Program-made: the position numbers and the translations under genes
NCBI GenBank assembly: GCA_001600175.1
Contig: BCJC01000008.1
Location: forward strand, 250,781 to 314,780
Direction: 5' to 3'
From: Erythrobasidium yunnanense
Taxonomy: Eukaryota; Basidiomycota; Cystobasidiomycetes; Erythrobasidiales; Erythrobasidiaceae
DNA: 64,000 nt
Shown here: positions 36,601 through 48,494 of the stretch, in pieces
Layout: each line of letters opens with the position of its first letter
Numbering within the stretch: the first letter of the stretch is position 1
The notes under the pieces: generated by a model
What the model saw: the letters and a program-made list of their open reading frames with translations, nothing else
Told to the model about the DNA's origin: nothing
Databases searched by the model: none

Positions 36601-39554
36601 GCACCTGGTCATGCATATCTCAATGCTTTTCGAGACACTGTCAAAGACTTGACCGAGTCACTCAAAGACAAAGATGAGGAGAAAGCGAAAGAAAGAGGGA
36701 GACACATCGGTTTGCTGTCAAGCCGGCTACGGGAGGTTGTCATTGCTATGCATACAGCTGTCTTCTTTACTGGGTGAGCAAGCTCTGTCGAAGTGTCTAG
36801 ACTTTCAGCTTATCATTTGTCTGTAGTAACGCATACTTCGGCATGGGAAGCAAGGAGGAAGACGAGACAGCTGCGTACGCCGAAGCCGAACAGCTGCGAA
36901 AGCAAGTTCTGCGAGGCGATGAAGCACAAGCTCTACGTGTCGTTAAGAGGATGTCGGACCGTATCAAACTCAAGCCAGTACGACCTATTGATGTCGAAGT
37001 CGATTTTACGGACGAAGAACCAGGTATCCAATCTGGCCGAGCTTTCGAGAGCATTGAAGAAGTCACGGAGCAAGCGAACAAGATTGGGAAACTGATGATG
37101 GAATGGCGAAAATGTATGTTTACAATTGGAGGGCACGGTGCAAAGCTGATGATATTGCATGGATAGTCATCATCGACGGTCTTTCCTCGGCTCTCACTGA
37201 CCAAGACAGTAAGTAGAATGCCAAACAAGGTTTGTGCAAGATAAGAGACGCTTACCTGTGTCTTGATGCAGTCTCTGCCGACGAGTATCAGAACAAGGCA
37301 GAAGTGCAAGAAAAGCTTGACATCTACATCGAGTATCTTGGTCGAATCTAGTATGTGATGCCCTCTGACCATAGTACTATGCCTCCTGATCGTTTTTCGA
37401 TGGCAGTGCCGACTGGGTACAGATCTTGACTGGTCAACGCTCCGCCCTTGCAGATGCGCCGTCTGTCGGCGGCAGCAACCTCATCGCCGATGCTCCACCT
37501 GTGGCTTCTACGTCCGAAGGTCGTGTGTCCAAGCGATCCCTATACAAGAAGAAGGCAGGCATGTCGAGCGCCCAAGCTACAGCCATTATCGCAGCTGCCG
37601 ATCCAGCAGCCAGACTCCGCATCGAGCTTGAGCAACAGCGAAAAGACGTTATACCCGAAAAGATTGAAGACAGTCTCCGAGGCCAGCTTCGCGAGCTGAA
37701 TGTGCTGAAAGAACGCGTCATCCGAGAAGAAGAAATCGGCATTATCCAGCGTGAAGCTCGTCGACTGCGCATAATTCTTGCAGATAAGGAGAAAATCATT
37801 GAACAGCTTCAAGCGGAACAGAACCTATTTGTCAATGCATATAATGCAAGAGTCAACTTCTTTAGCTTGATGCAGGAATTCTCGGATTCTGTCGCGGAAC
37901 TCCAGCCGCACGAGGCTACGGCGGGAGCGCTGAAGCAGAGTATGGCTGAGCTGAAAGGCAAAGAATGTAAGCGCAATCTCTCTTTTCTTGAGAGAAGAGT
38001 GATCCTGACATTGCCTCGTACTAGCCGAGCTAGAGCGCAGTATGCTTGCCAAAGTCAGCCTCCGTTTATTACAGCTCGATACTGCGCCATGCTGATATGC
38101 GTATTAAATAGGTCGCTCGACGACGCTTCCTTGATTCTTTGAAGAGCAAGAACGAAGAAGACGAAGTCTGCCTAATCTGCAGCGACGTGGAAAAAGGCCA
38201 AGTCGTCTTGACGCACTGCGGCCATCTCTATCATGAACAATGTCTTCGAATCTGGAGCTCTAAAGCACATACTACTACATGTCCTGTCTGTCGCGCTTCG
38301 CTGCGACGCGATAATGCATGGCAGCGAGTGCATCTCAAAGCACCTGAGCTTGAGCCAGAGAAAGTAAAGAAGGACGATGATATGGATATCGACGAAGATG
38401 CGACTGAGGGAGGGAGCAAGAAGAAGGGAAAAGGCAAAGCTAAAATACTTGAGAAAGAGCAAGCTTTGGAAGACATAGAAGGCGATGCAGACCCTTCGTC
38501 TCAGCTCAACTACCTTCCTCCGGACGAAGTGGAGGATATCAAAGCTATCCCGCTACAGAACGCAGCTCTCGGAAGCAAGCTTGACATGATTACGAGACAT
38601 GTCATTTACCTGCGAGACAAGCATGCGCGAATGATCCGAGATGCAGATCAGCCAATGATAAACGGTCATTCCTCAGCACCCTTCTCTCTCTCCTCTAGCT
38701 CAAAGCAAGCCAATGGCTCGAGAGATCGGGAATCCACACCTTCCAACGGTCTATTCAGTACTCCAGCCAACGATCTCGCAGAAGACTCTCAGCCTACAGA
38801 AGCGAAAATCCTCATTTATTCAGGCTGGCAGTACGCATGCGAAGTGCTTGCTAGCGCTTTTGCGCGTGAGAAGATAGGGTATGTAAGGTTGGAGACTTCT
38901 GCTGGTAACTCGGCGAAACAGAAGGAGAAAGCAGTAGTGGAGTTCAAAGAGAACCCGGACGTTACTGTCTTTATCCTGCATGCGCAGAGCCAGGCTGCGG
39001 GGCTCGTAAGTCGGATTTACTTTGGTAAGACGAAAGGGGGGAATACGGAAATGCTGATGTGAAAATGTGAGCAGAACCTGATTTCAGCTCAGTATGTCAT
39101 TCTGGTAGAGCCACTTCTCCAAGTTGCGCTCGAAGTACAAGCTATAGCGCGCGTACACCGTATCGGACAACGCCAGCGCACTACAGTCTATCAATATGTG
39201 ATCCCCACGACCGTCGATGAGCGGATCGCTCTACTTTCTTTACACCGGAAAGGACATACGCTATTCTCCCGTTCTCAAGATGTCGACTCTTTAAAGGCAC
39301 CTAGCGTGCCTCTAGCTAGCCCAGGCAAAGCAAGTAAAGGATCAAGAGGCACAAGTGGAAAGGGAAAGAAGAAAACGATTGAAGTAGGACAAGATGGAGC
39401 GAGCAGCGGAGCGCTGGAAGACGATAAAGTAGACGTGGACGATTTGGCGAAATTGTTGTTGGAGAAACAGGAGTTTGATCAGCTCCAGAAGATATTATTG
39501 GAGAGAGCGGCTTTGGCGGCTGCGAGAAGGAGGGAGGCGAATAGAACGCAATAA
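33656..39554 (+). CDS. SHPRH/Irc20-type SNF2 helicase with RING E3 domain
   Basis: Proteins of this family couple a SNF2 motor to a RING ubiquitin ligase and act in post-replication repair. The first in-frame ATG is at 33656. Helicase blocks appear in order: FQSRSLAWMLYREG, the Walker A AAEEMGLGKTVEML (split by an intron near 34970-35027), TLLVCPQAIVKQWQDEI, the motif II box DEAQ, and RKYSWGVSGTPIKQTIAD. DEAQ appears only when the intron runs from GTAGGT at about 35467 to the acceptor before AAATGGC. A long helical insert follows. The RING finger is CLICSDVEKGQ through THCGHLYHEQC to CPVC (38169-38300). The C-terminal helicase half has KILIYSGW and ARVHRIGQRQRTTVYQYV. Many introns; the product is near 1,700 residues. 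The RING sits between the helicase halves, as in SHPRH. Confidence 0.9.
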
Positions 39555-40036
39555 GGAAGAGCGTCCTGAGTCTTAGAAATGAAGATGTGGGCATGAGAGT
39601 CCGGAAAGGAAAGATGAAGTAAATGGAGATAGATAGGGTATCTGTAAGGGAAGTGAGAGGGCAGGGCAGGGCAGTGATTATTGATGTTGTCTTTCAGTTC
39701 TGCATGATTGTTTTTGCCTTCCTTTGGCATGCATTTAGAATCGTTCAGCTGCTTATTTCGATATCTAGATTTTCTATTGCCCGCTACATTGCATGGGGGT
39801 TTTTGTCAGATTTTGGGCAGGAACAAAGAGGAACAACCTTGCTTCTTGATACTTGCGATAGAGGGCTCGCGCTAGAAGAGAAGGAAAACGAAATGGGCGA
39901 CACTAACGAAAGCTCTGCTTTCCCCTCTCTGCCTAATTGAGTGAGTAGCAGGAGGCTTAAAAGTCTTCTTCTTCTTCGCCAGCCATTCAATCTACTGTGT
40001 GTTCCTGCCCTGAATTTTGATTTCTTTCCTATTCTT
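39555..40036. other. Convergent intergenic region, 482 bp
   Basis: Both flanking genes end here. The sequence becomes T-rich toward its right half, as expected of 3' ends. A 105-codon open frame (39623-39940) lacks coding character. No RNA gene was seen. Confidence 0.4.
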
Positions 40037-41271
40037 TTACTGGACCATCAATTCCTGGTTCCCTTGTATAGTTCTCTCCCCGACTCCTCTAACTTTCTCA
40101 CTCCATTCATCCAGTCTTTTTCCCACCTCACTTATCTGATTCAAATCCAATACGCGCGGCTGTACCCATTTCACACTGACCGTATTATCAACTTGGTCTA
40201 TCTCTCCTTTACATAGATTCAACGAGAGGGCTTTCATGATTAGATACTCTACTTCTGGTAAAGGGAGTTTTGTTTCGCTTGCGATGGAGGAGAGGGGGAT
40301 TGCGACGCGGAGGGAGGAGGGAAGACGGAAGATGAGGTCGATAAGACACATCAAGCAGATTTTGGGGCGGAGGAAATCGAGGGAAGATGCTAGGATGGGC
40401 TGCAGCATCAAATGACGAGGTTAGTTGGGGTAAGAATGAGAGAGAGAGGAAGGAAAAGTATGCGCACCTCCTGCTGGATATACGGCAGCAGACTCTCAAA
40501 CTTCCCGATTGACCCTCCATTGAAAGCATAGAGCAATGAATGTAGCCATTCCCACTGTGTTCCCTTCAAATCCTCCAATATAGGGTGCATGAGGAGTTCT
40601 CCGAAATTATATATACTGTCTCCCAACAGCGCCGCTATTCCCAGATCATGTGCCCTGCTGACTCTCTCTTCCTTACTCAGATCTGCGTGAAGATCGTTGA
40701 TGCATGCCAAGTATAGCAGCGAGTTCTTGTAGTATCCTCCATATTCGGCTTTTGATTTGTGTAGATCGCCGGAGACGCGGTAGAATGAGCCATGGACGAT
40801 GGAGGGCACATTGTCTAGTGTATCTAGAGTCTTGCTCGCCAGGTTTAGTGAAGAGGTCGTTGTAGTGAGGTCATTGAGTAAAAGAGAGAAGTGTGCCGCT
40901 TCTGTTGTTAAGAGGAGGTATGCTTCTACACTATTCTCTTTAACCTTTTCCTTGAGTTCATTGAGGAATGATAGAGCAGCATTCGCATCCTCGTACTGCT
41001 GGCTGACTCCAACGGCTATCTCTGCCAATCTGAGTTTATCGAATTTGCTCTGTAAGGGTGCGATGAAGTTGTTGAATAGCTCTATTTGGATGGGAGCAGA
41101 TTCGGGGTTCTTGAGTACTGAGGGTGATTGTAGTTCTAATGTCAGTTGATGCCAGAGCTTGCGACGCGCTAAGGAGTGTAGGGTTGATAATGCAGGGTGC
41201 AGTGAGGGAGGAGCAGTGGACTGTAAGCTCTCCAGGTAGTCGATGGCAGCGTCTATCTCGTTGGAGGACAT
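40037..41271 (-). CDS. RPN9: 26S proteasome lid subunit Rpn9 (PSMD13)
   Basis: Rpn9 is a PCI-domain subunit of the proteasome lid. The chosen ATG (41269-41271) gives MSSNEIDAAIDYLESLQSTA. The N-terminal helical repeats include RKLWHQLTLELQ and LFNNFIAPLQSKFDKLRLAE, matching the family. YYKNSLLYLACI and LSKEERVSRAHDLGIAALLG precede a single intron near 40400-40466. The PCI winged helix follows: KICLMCLIDLIFRLPSSLR, IPLSSIASETKLPLPEVEYL, IMKALSLNL and GEIDQVDNTVSVKWVQPRVL. At about 390 residues the length matches yeast (393) and human (376). A further ATG lies 30 bases upstream in the same frame but reads through a His-rich leader that is unlikely to be coding. Confidence 0.95.
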
Positions 41272-41423
41272 GATGGATGGATGATGGTGGAGGAGAGCCA
41301 AGGGGCAGCTTGCAGCTTGAGATTGATCCAGCTTCGATCATCTATTGCATCTTCTCAATATCGAAGAATCATCAAGGGAGAAGCAGCAGCTATAGCCTGC
41401 CTTGTAGTCGGCGCTTCCCTGCC

Positions 41424-43772
41424 ATGGCCTCCCGCGCCATTCCTATCCTGCGGCCATCATCGGCAGCAGGGTCATCGAACAGCGCAACGAACAGCCCAGC
41501 GATGACAGCGAGAACAGCAAATACATCAAGTAGACCTACAACCCCTGCAAAGAGCAGCACTCTCGCAAGCTTGAGCTTGACCGCTTCAGCGAGCGTCTTT
41601 GTCCCGAAGGGGGCAGCAGTATCCACTCCAACACAGTCGCAGCAGCTTCAAGGGTGCATATACTCATCCATTAGAGATAGTATACCATGCTTAAATCCTC
41701 CTGACCACAGAGAACCCCCGCCGATTCAGGATCAACAAGACTATGATGCATCACACAACGACGGGGAGAACGATGTGGGCGCACTTCACTCTCTACTACA
41801 TATTACTCTCTAAGAGAATGCCCCAGTTCGACGACCTCAATCCATACGCAGCTTCTCAGACCGGGTCATCGGCTCCTCAGCAGGGCTACTACGAGCAACA
41901 GCAACATAACAACGACTACGACTATACTGCATCAGCATACATCCCAGACAATGGTTCGGGAAATCCATACTATGCAGGCTCGCAGGGTTTAGAGACGAGC
42001 CCCGCATATGGAGTATCGCATCTTCCTCATCAGCCGGTACATACTCACTTTTCTCCTTCTTGCTCTTTTCTGCATTATTCTGATATTTGCAATTGGTTGT
42101 GCGCACAGCTCCAATATCACCTCTATCAACCTGCTCTTCCACACATCTCGGGCCAATCATCCCATCCCGCCCAAGTGATCCAACAAACATTCTTCATGTC
42201 CCCTTCATTACGAGAAGACTTGCAGCGGCGCCAAGAAGCTACTGCTCAACTACCTACGCACAAATTATTAGCTGATACGAGTGGGGATCTAGGCCAGTAC
42301 TGGGGATTGATTCCGCTAGATAAGAAATTGCCGGACCAACATGCGAATAAGCAGATGGGGGTGTTTGGATATAGGACATGGACGTACAAATGTACGAGCG
42401 AATTGGATGGAAAGGCATACGTCCTCAAGCGGATAGAGGGTGAGCACACGCAGAGATTGTTGCATTCCGTCAGTAAGCGTAGACACTGATAGAACAGGGT
42501 GTGGATGAACAGGCTACAGACTTGCGAGCGAAGCTGCCATAGCCCTAGTCGAGAAGTGGAATCGGATACGGAGTGCCAACATCACTACTGTGCGAGAAGC
42601 TTTCACCACGCGGGCTTTCAACGACCACTGTGCGTACCACCTCCCTACCTTCGTTCCTTGGTCCCGCTCACATCATGCTCGCAGCCCTCATATTCGTATT
42701 CGACTATTTCCCCCTAGCCTCCACGCTCCTCGAAGCGCACCTTACACATCCCATGGCCCATTCCCGCTCTTCTCCACCCCATCCTCCACCCCTAATACCC
42801 GAAAAGATACTCTGGTCATATCTGATTCAGCTCACTTCGGCACTGAAAGTCGTGCATGGAGCAGGGATGGCTGTAAGATGTTTGGATCCGAGCAAGGTGT
42901 TGTTGACGGGGCAGAATAGACTTAGGATTACGGGATGTAGTGTGTTGGATGTTATAGCGTACGATGGAGGGAAAAACACGCCTGGCTTTCAGGTGAGTAC
43001 TCGCCTTCTTCCTCATCTATAAACGCCAATGACTGATTTCCTATATGATGAATACAGCAAGAGGACCTCCTTTCTTTAGGGAAACTAATGATTTCCCTCG
43101 CTACGCATTCCTTATCTGCGATCCACAACCTCCAATCCTCACTAGACATGATTTCCCGGACCTACTCTCAAGAATTCAATAATGCTTTACTATATCTATT
43201 CAGTAAACCGAATCACCAACGGAAATCGATAGATGAGTTCTCGAGGATTGTTGCCGAGAGGGCTTATGAACAACTCGATGCGGGACTGAAGTGGGTCGTC
43301 TCGGACATGTGTGGATTTGGAAGGAGAGAGCTGATGAATGAGGTGTGCAAACAGCCAAAATGATCTCCTCGAAGCGGAGCTGTCGAGAGAGCTGGAGAAT
43401 GCCAGATTGTTCAGATTGATGGCTAAATTTGGCTTCATCAACGAACGGCCCGAGTGCGTCTCATTCTTTCCGTTCTCTACCTCTCCTTATACTGATTCAT
43501 GTTGTTCTAGATACGACCACGACGCGCGATGGGCGGAAACAGGCGATCGGTACATCATCAAGTTATTCCGAGATTATGTATTCCACCAAGTAGACGAGCA
43601 CGGACGTCCCTTAATCGACTTATCACACGTCTTGACGTGCTTGAACAAGCTCGATGCAGGGGTGGATGAACAACTCGCGTTGGTCAGTAGAGACGAACAG
43701 AGCTGTTTGATCGTATCCTATAGGGAGGTAAAGAATTGTCTGGAGACGAGCTTTAGAGAACTGGCTAGATGA
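41424..43772 (+). CDS. PAN3: PAN2-PAN3 deadenylase subunit PAN3
   Basis: PAN3 links the PAN2 nuclease to poly(A)-binding protein and starts shortening of mRNA tails. Near the N-terminus [13 protein letters not shown] resembles the PAM2 motif that binds PABP. A Gln/Tyr-rich segment follows. The pseudokinase begins around [20 protein letters not shown] and includes [41 protein letters not shown] and [20 protein letters not shown], where the usual DFG is lost, as in all PAN3. The coiled-coil and knob end with [40 protein letters not shown] and [11 protein letters not shown]. Several short introns. No CCCH zinc finger is visible before the PAM2-like motif, although many PAN3 proteins have one. 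The exon join near 41670-41740 is uncertain. Confidence 0.92.
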
Positions 43773-43969
43773 GCATCAGCATGATCAGCATCGACATAAA
43801 AACGATAAACCAGAATAAAAAGCGGTAAAATCCTCGATATGCAATACAGACTACAATACTTAAACTCACACGTCTTACGTTCGCTCGTTCGAGCTCCATA
43901 TTGCGTTCTGTTTCTTGGCCACACCTTCACGGTCACTTCACGAGCGACTCTTTCCACATAGATCCTACC

Positions 43970-46900
43970 ATGCAAGAACCGATACGCAATAGCAATACCA
44001 ATACTCGTGGGAGTAGTAGCAAGATGGCAGCGACAACGAGCTCCACTTCAAATACCAGCAAAAGCCCAGTCTTGATGACCAGCGCGGTCATGGCAGAAGG
44101 TGGAAGCAGCGAAAATACGGCGTCTACGAGCAAGCATCCATTTCCTGGTAGCAATAGCAGTCATCAGAATCCATCTGCGAACGTAGTGAATGGTGCCGAT
44201 AGCATCAGCACGAGCAGCCTTAATGGACCAGGAGGAGCCAGTTCAGCGCCAAATCCAATGCTGCTGAGTAATGGACAACGTAGCAGTAGCAATAGTAATG
44301 CAGCAGCTGGACCATCCACCTCTCCCTCTTCATCAACGCGACATCACCAGCATGCTGCCGCCCCAAGTACATCGACATCAAGCTCACTTCCCAATACCCG
44401 CTTACCACGACCCAGCGAAACGTTTACGCGGCAGCTCTCCAATGTCCTACAACACGCCTTCCTCCCGAGCGTGCTGCCCACAGCAGAGGAATACCAGATC
44501 AAAGAAAACGCTAGGAAATTCTTGCAGGACTTGGCGGATAGGATCAGCCCTGGAGCCAAATTGTTGCCTTTTGGAAGTCAGGCAAATGGGATGGCTCTTC
44601 GGAACAGCGGTTAGTCGAGTTTCTCCAAGTTCATTTCGCCTCTGGAGCTGCGAATAAGAACACGCGGGCGCGTATTCGCAGCTGCATCATCACATTGAAG
44701 ACACTCTATGAACCCCTTGTTGACCTTCTTTAACCTCTTTCGGTTTGCCAGACATGGACCTATGCTATATCGGCTCTCCCGGACAGCCCTCACGATCCGC
44801 CAGCGAGCTCGTCGAGGTGCTCGGCAAGTTAATCGAGCAAGAAGCCCCCCAGTTCCGCGTAAAAATGTTATCCCGCGCACGAATACCCATCATCAAGATC
44901 GTGATGCCGAAAACGCAGACGAGCCCGTATGAAATCAGCTGTGATATCGGATTCGAGAATCGGTTAGCGCTTGAGAATACGAGGTTACTGTTGACGTATG
45001 CGATGGTGGACCCGAGATTGAGGACGATAGTGCTGTTTCGTGAGTGGCTTCAAGCGATAGGTGGGAATGAAAGCTGAGTTTATGATATGGATTTGCAGTC
45101 AAAGTATGGGCAAAACGGAGGAAGATCAACAATCCCTATCTTGGCACACTCAGCTCGTATGGCTACGTCTTGCTGGTCATACACTATCTTACGAATGGAC
45201 GGACGCCGGGTGTCTTGCCGTGAGCACTTGCCCTTCCGTTGCATTATATTTGGTAGCTGATGCATTGTCCACTCACAGCAATCTTCAGCGGTTACAGCCG
45301 CCCTCACCTAGAGCAGTCGGCCAAGCGGAGTTTGAGGGGTTAATCTAATCTCAATTACATAGCTTCAAGGTTCTGACAATGAAGTGTACCACAGCCGTGA
45401 CATCTATTTCTTCGACGACCTGGATCTCCTACAGATATTCTGGCAGTCTACGAACCGCGACTCCGTCGGAGAGCTCTTGATAGGCTTCTTCAACTATTAC
45501 TTCAAAGAGTTTCGATATTCGTTCGATGTAGTCAGTATACGGACCGAAGGTGGTATACTTAGTAAAGCGTACAAAGGCTGGGCTCAGGATGTAAGCGAAA
45601 GTTTCTTGAGCAAAGGGGAATGAGCTTGACAAAGGTATACATTTACAGGATCGGCCGGAGGAATATAACGCGCCGAGAGACTTCTACAGGCTCTGCGTCG
45701 AGGTGAGACGGAACCCCAGGTTTAGCCAAGTCAGTTTAGCCTGACAACTCGTCTCCGCAGGACCCCTTCCAGACAGACTACAACGTCGCCCGGACGGTGA
45801 CTGTCGACGGTCTATTCACAGTAAGCCTTCGTATCTAAACCTGATCAGGCTCATCCAGACTGATCACGCTACATTCCCGACAGATCCGACGCGAGATCGC
45901 AAGGGCTGCAAGCATTCTGCGAGGCACACGGACAGACACGTCTCCTACGGCTTTGATAGCTGAGCTCGTAGAAGAGCGAGAAGACTACCTCATTCAGGCA
46001 CCTGCGCACAACACGAATCGGCGGCGGAGTGCGCCCAGTCCCCGCTTACAGCCAACTATGCTAGCTACACAACATGATTTCAGGACATGGGCAATGGCGA
46101 ATGGTGTTCCTCATGCTCCGGGACAGACAAATATACCTATATACAGCCATCAGCTACAGCCGAATCCGCTTGGCGAGCAGCAACAACAGGCAGAGGGAGA
46201 TGGCGTTGCTCAGCTGCAACAAATGCAGAATGGTATACATCAACAACTACACGCCACCAATGCGGAAGCTTTCGCACGGTTCCAGCAAGCGAGTCAAGCG
46301 CTTTCGCAAGCCAATCTGCAACAGCATCAAGCGATAGCTGCTGGGCAACAACATCACACCCAGCAACAGCAACAATTCCTAGCGAACTTACCAGCGCTAT
46401 TAGCTGCTTCTACACTGCGGAACCAGCGGCCCAACCAGCCGCCTAGGCGATTTCAGCAGCAGCAGCAAGACAATACATATTCCCGCAACTTCCGACAGCC
46501 TCAACATCTATATCAGCAACAGCAATACCAGCATGCTCAACAAGCGAACAGCAACTCTATAGGAAGTCCGACACAGCTCTCCCCGCATGCTTTCCTGCAT
46601 CCTTCTACGTCGAACATACCTCATATGCGAGGTCATTCTTCTCAGGCATCTTTCTCGAGGTCGGTCAATGGCTATCGCGCAAACAATGCGGCCCCTACGC
46701 TCGAGAGAAGGAGCTCCTGGGATGGAGGACAAGCAAATACAGATGAGCGAGCTGCTTACGCGGGCGCTTCATCTATATCTGAAGCTGGAGGCCAAAGCCT
46801 GCCGAGCGGTCCTGCGACCGCACCTACCTCCCCTGCTACTATTGGAGGCATGCTACCCACTTTCCCAAGACATGCTCCATCATCGACTGCTTCGCCTGCC

Positions 46901-48160
46901 TCTACTCCAATCCCTAGCATAGCTACCTTCCAAGCGTATCAGAACGATATGAACAGGCAACAGAGAGGCGCACCAGCAGACCGCTATCAAGGGTACAACC
47001 GTCAGCCAAACTATAGTCAGCAGCCAGGGCAGCAGAGAGGACGCCAGAATCGACAGCGAGATGCTTTTCCATCTCCTAGTGCTACGCTAGAACCGCTGTC
47101 TGGTGTAGAAGCTCTTTCTGGCTCACCAGCGGATCCACCACCCCCATCCTTACCGAACGGTGATAGTCAGCAGCATACTGCCGATGCCAGCGTCCCGGAG
47201 CCTGCAGCTAAAGCTAGCGACCCATCTGCAGCTGCTGCTAGGGACAGTGCACTAACGGCCGACGACTCCGCTCTCGAAACAGATGATGCGCTAGATCCGC
47301 AATCTATTCGATTTGGCACCTTCGATGCAGCCTTTTATTCCTCCGAACCTGCGGAGATGGCAGGCTTGGGTCTGTTCGACGGCATTCCTGCATTCGATTC
47401 ACCCGCTGTTTCTCTTCCAGATCAGGCATCAGATCTGGGCCTCCCTGCCCCCGAAGAGCTTTCCCTCCCCGCACCCCTACAGTCCGCCTCTTCAGCACCT
47501 TTACCCAATCTCCGCAGGCTTGGATCCAACAACAGGATAGCGACGCTGCGGTATCGACCTGGCCTAGCCGATATCCCAGGCTCTCCAGCCAAGCGGAGTA
47601 CTCCTGTCTCTCCAGACCTGTCGAAGAGACCTTCGATGCACAGCCGTAGAAAGTCTGCTGGAGATGAAGCCGAGCTTGCTCTTGGCGATATCACCTTCTT
47701 TGGCAATGTTCCCGTAGACAAGGATGAAAACGCCCGGATACAAGCGATGAATGCGTTGCTTAAAGAAGGAACGAAATCATCGAGCTTGTCGGGTACACCG
47801 CGCAAAGCCAGAAGGACCAGCACCTCCAGCTCTACGACAAACGATTCTTCCTCGCTATTACAGCTAGCCAATGCTCTGCCTTCTTCCACATCTTCCAGTG
47901 CGAGTTTGACCAGTGCTTCGACTCCTGCGAGTCCGCAGCCAGAATCGCCGCCGCACCTTCCGCCAGTCGAAATCCTCCTCCTATCGCCTAGCTCCAGAAG
48001 CACACCTATTCCTATGCCAGACCTTGGCTCGAAGAAGGCTACGCCTCCAAGCCAGAATGCTTCCAAAGCGTCCACCAAGCAAGGCCTGTCTTATGCTAGC
48101 TTGGCTGCCACGCCAGCATCCTCACAGAATGGCAAGCGCAGAGGACGCACAGGGACGTAG
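43970..48160 (+). CDS. Cid1/Trf4-type terminal nucleotidyltransferase, long tail
   Basis: Non-canonical RNA nucleotidyltransferases add A or U residues to RNA 3' ends. A Ser/Asn/Thr-rich leader of about 150 residues precedes the catalytic core. LLPFGSQANGMALRNS joined to DMDLCYIG gives the G-S plus D-x-D active site, and YEISCDIGFENRLALENTRL holds the third aspartate. VKVWAKRRKINNPYLGTLSS and YGYVLLVIHYLTNG are the family helices. LLIGFFNYYFKEF marks the PAP-associated domain. Six or more short introns lie between 44610 and 45895. The last exon adds more than 700 residues of low complexity, first Gln-rich (QQQQ, HQQLHATN), then Ser/Pro-rich with GDITFFGNVPVDKDENARIQ as the only conserved-looking motif. 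Whether it makes poly(A) or poly(U) cannot be told. It follows PAN3 on the same strand, 197 bp apart. Confidence 0.87.
46165..46545 (+). repeat. CAG/CAA-rich polyglutamine coding region
   Basis: This part of the nucleotidyltransferase tail encodes many short Gln runs (LGEQQQQAEG, HTQQQQQFLA, RFQQQQQDN, YQQQQYQHAQQ), a prion-like composition common in fungal RNA-granule proteins. Confidence 0.7.
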
Positions 48161-48494
48161 TCACGCATGTCCTGCGTTCGCAGATCCGTCTTCTTGGTGT
48201 CAATGGCTCTTATTATCTATATCAAATCCACAGTCATCCCCTGTGCGTATCATTTCGACCCGCATTTCCAGTCTGAGCAGTTCTGTCATAATGGTCAATA
48301 GTTTAGTCTCTTTCGCATAAGTATCGTATGTTGTTGTAGTCCTCACTAGCAGACATCAGGACATCGTCGCAATCTGCAACCTGTAGCTCATTCAAACAGT
48401 GTGAAGGGCAGCAGTGAACAGATCGATAGCACGGGTATTGCAGCCAGTCTAAGAAAGAAGAAAGTCACAACAAGGCTAACGTAGCAGGAGTCTC
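48161..48494. other. Convergent intergenic region, 334 bp
   Basis: 3' ends of the nucleotidyltransferase gene (plus) and the first F-box gene (minus). No gene or repeat seen. Confidence 0.4.

Noticed and set aside
39623-39940. A 105-codon plus-strand open frame with a hydrophobic stretch
   Set aside because: Lies in T-rich convergent 3' sequence; the hydrophobicity follows from T-rich codons.
39555-40036. Possible structured RNA in the convergent intergenic region
   Set aside because: No tRNA-like arms, snoRNA boxes or clear inverted repeats could be found by eye.
47422-48078. A 218-codon minus-strand open frame opposite the nucleotidyltransferase tail
   Set aside because: Low-complexity shadow of the Ser/Pro-rich tail, with no conserved motif.
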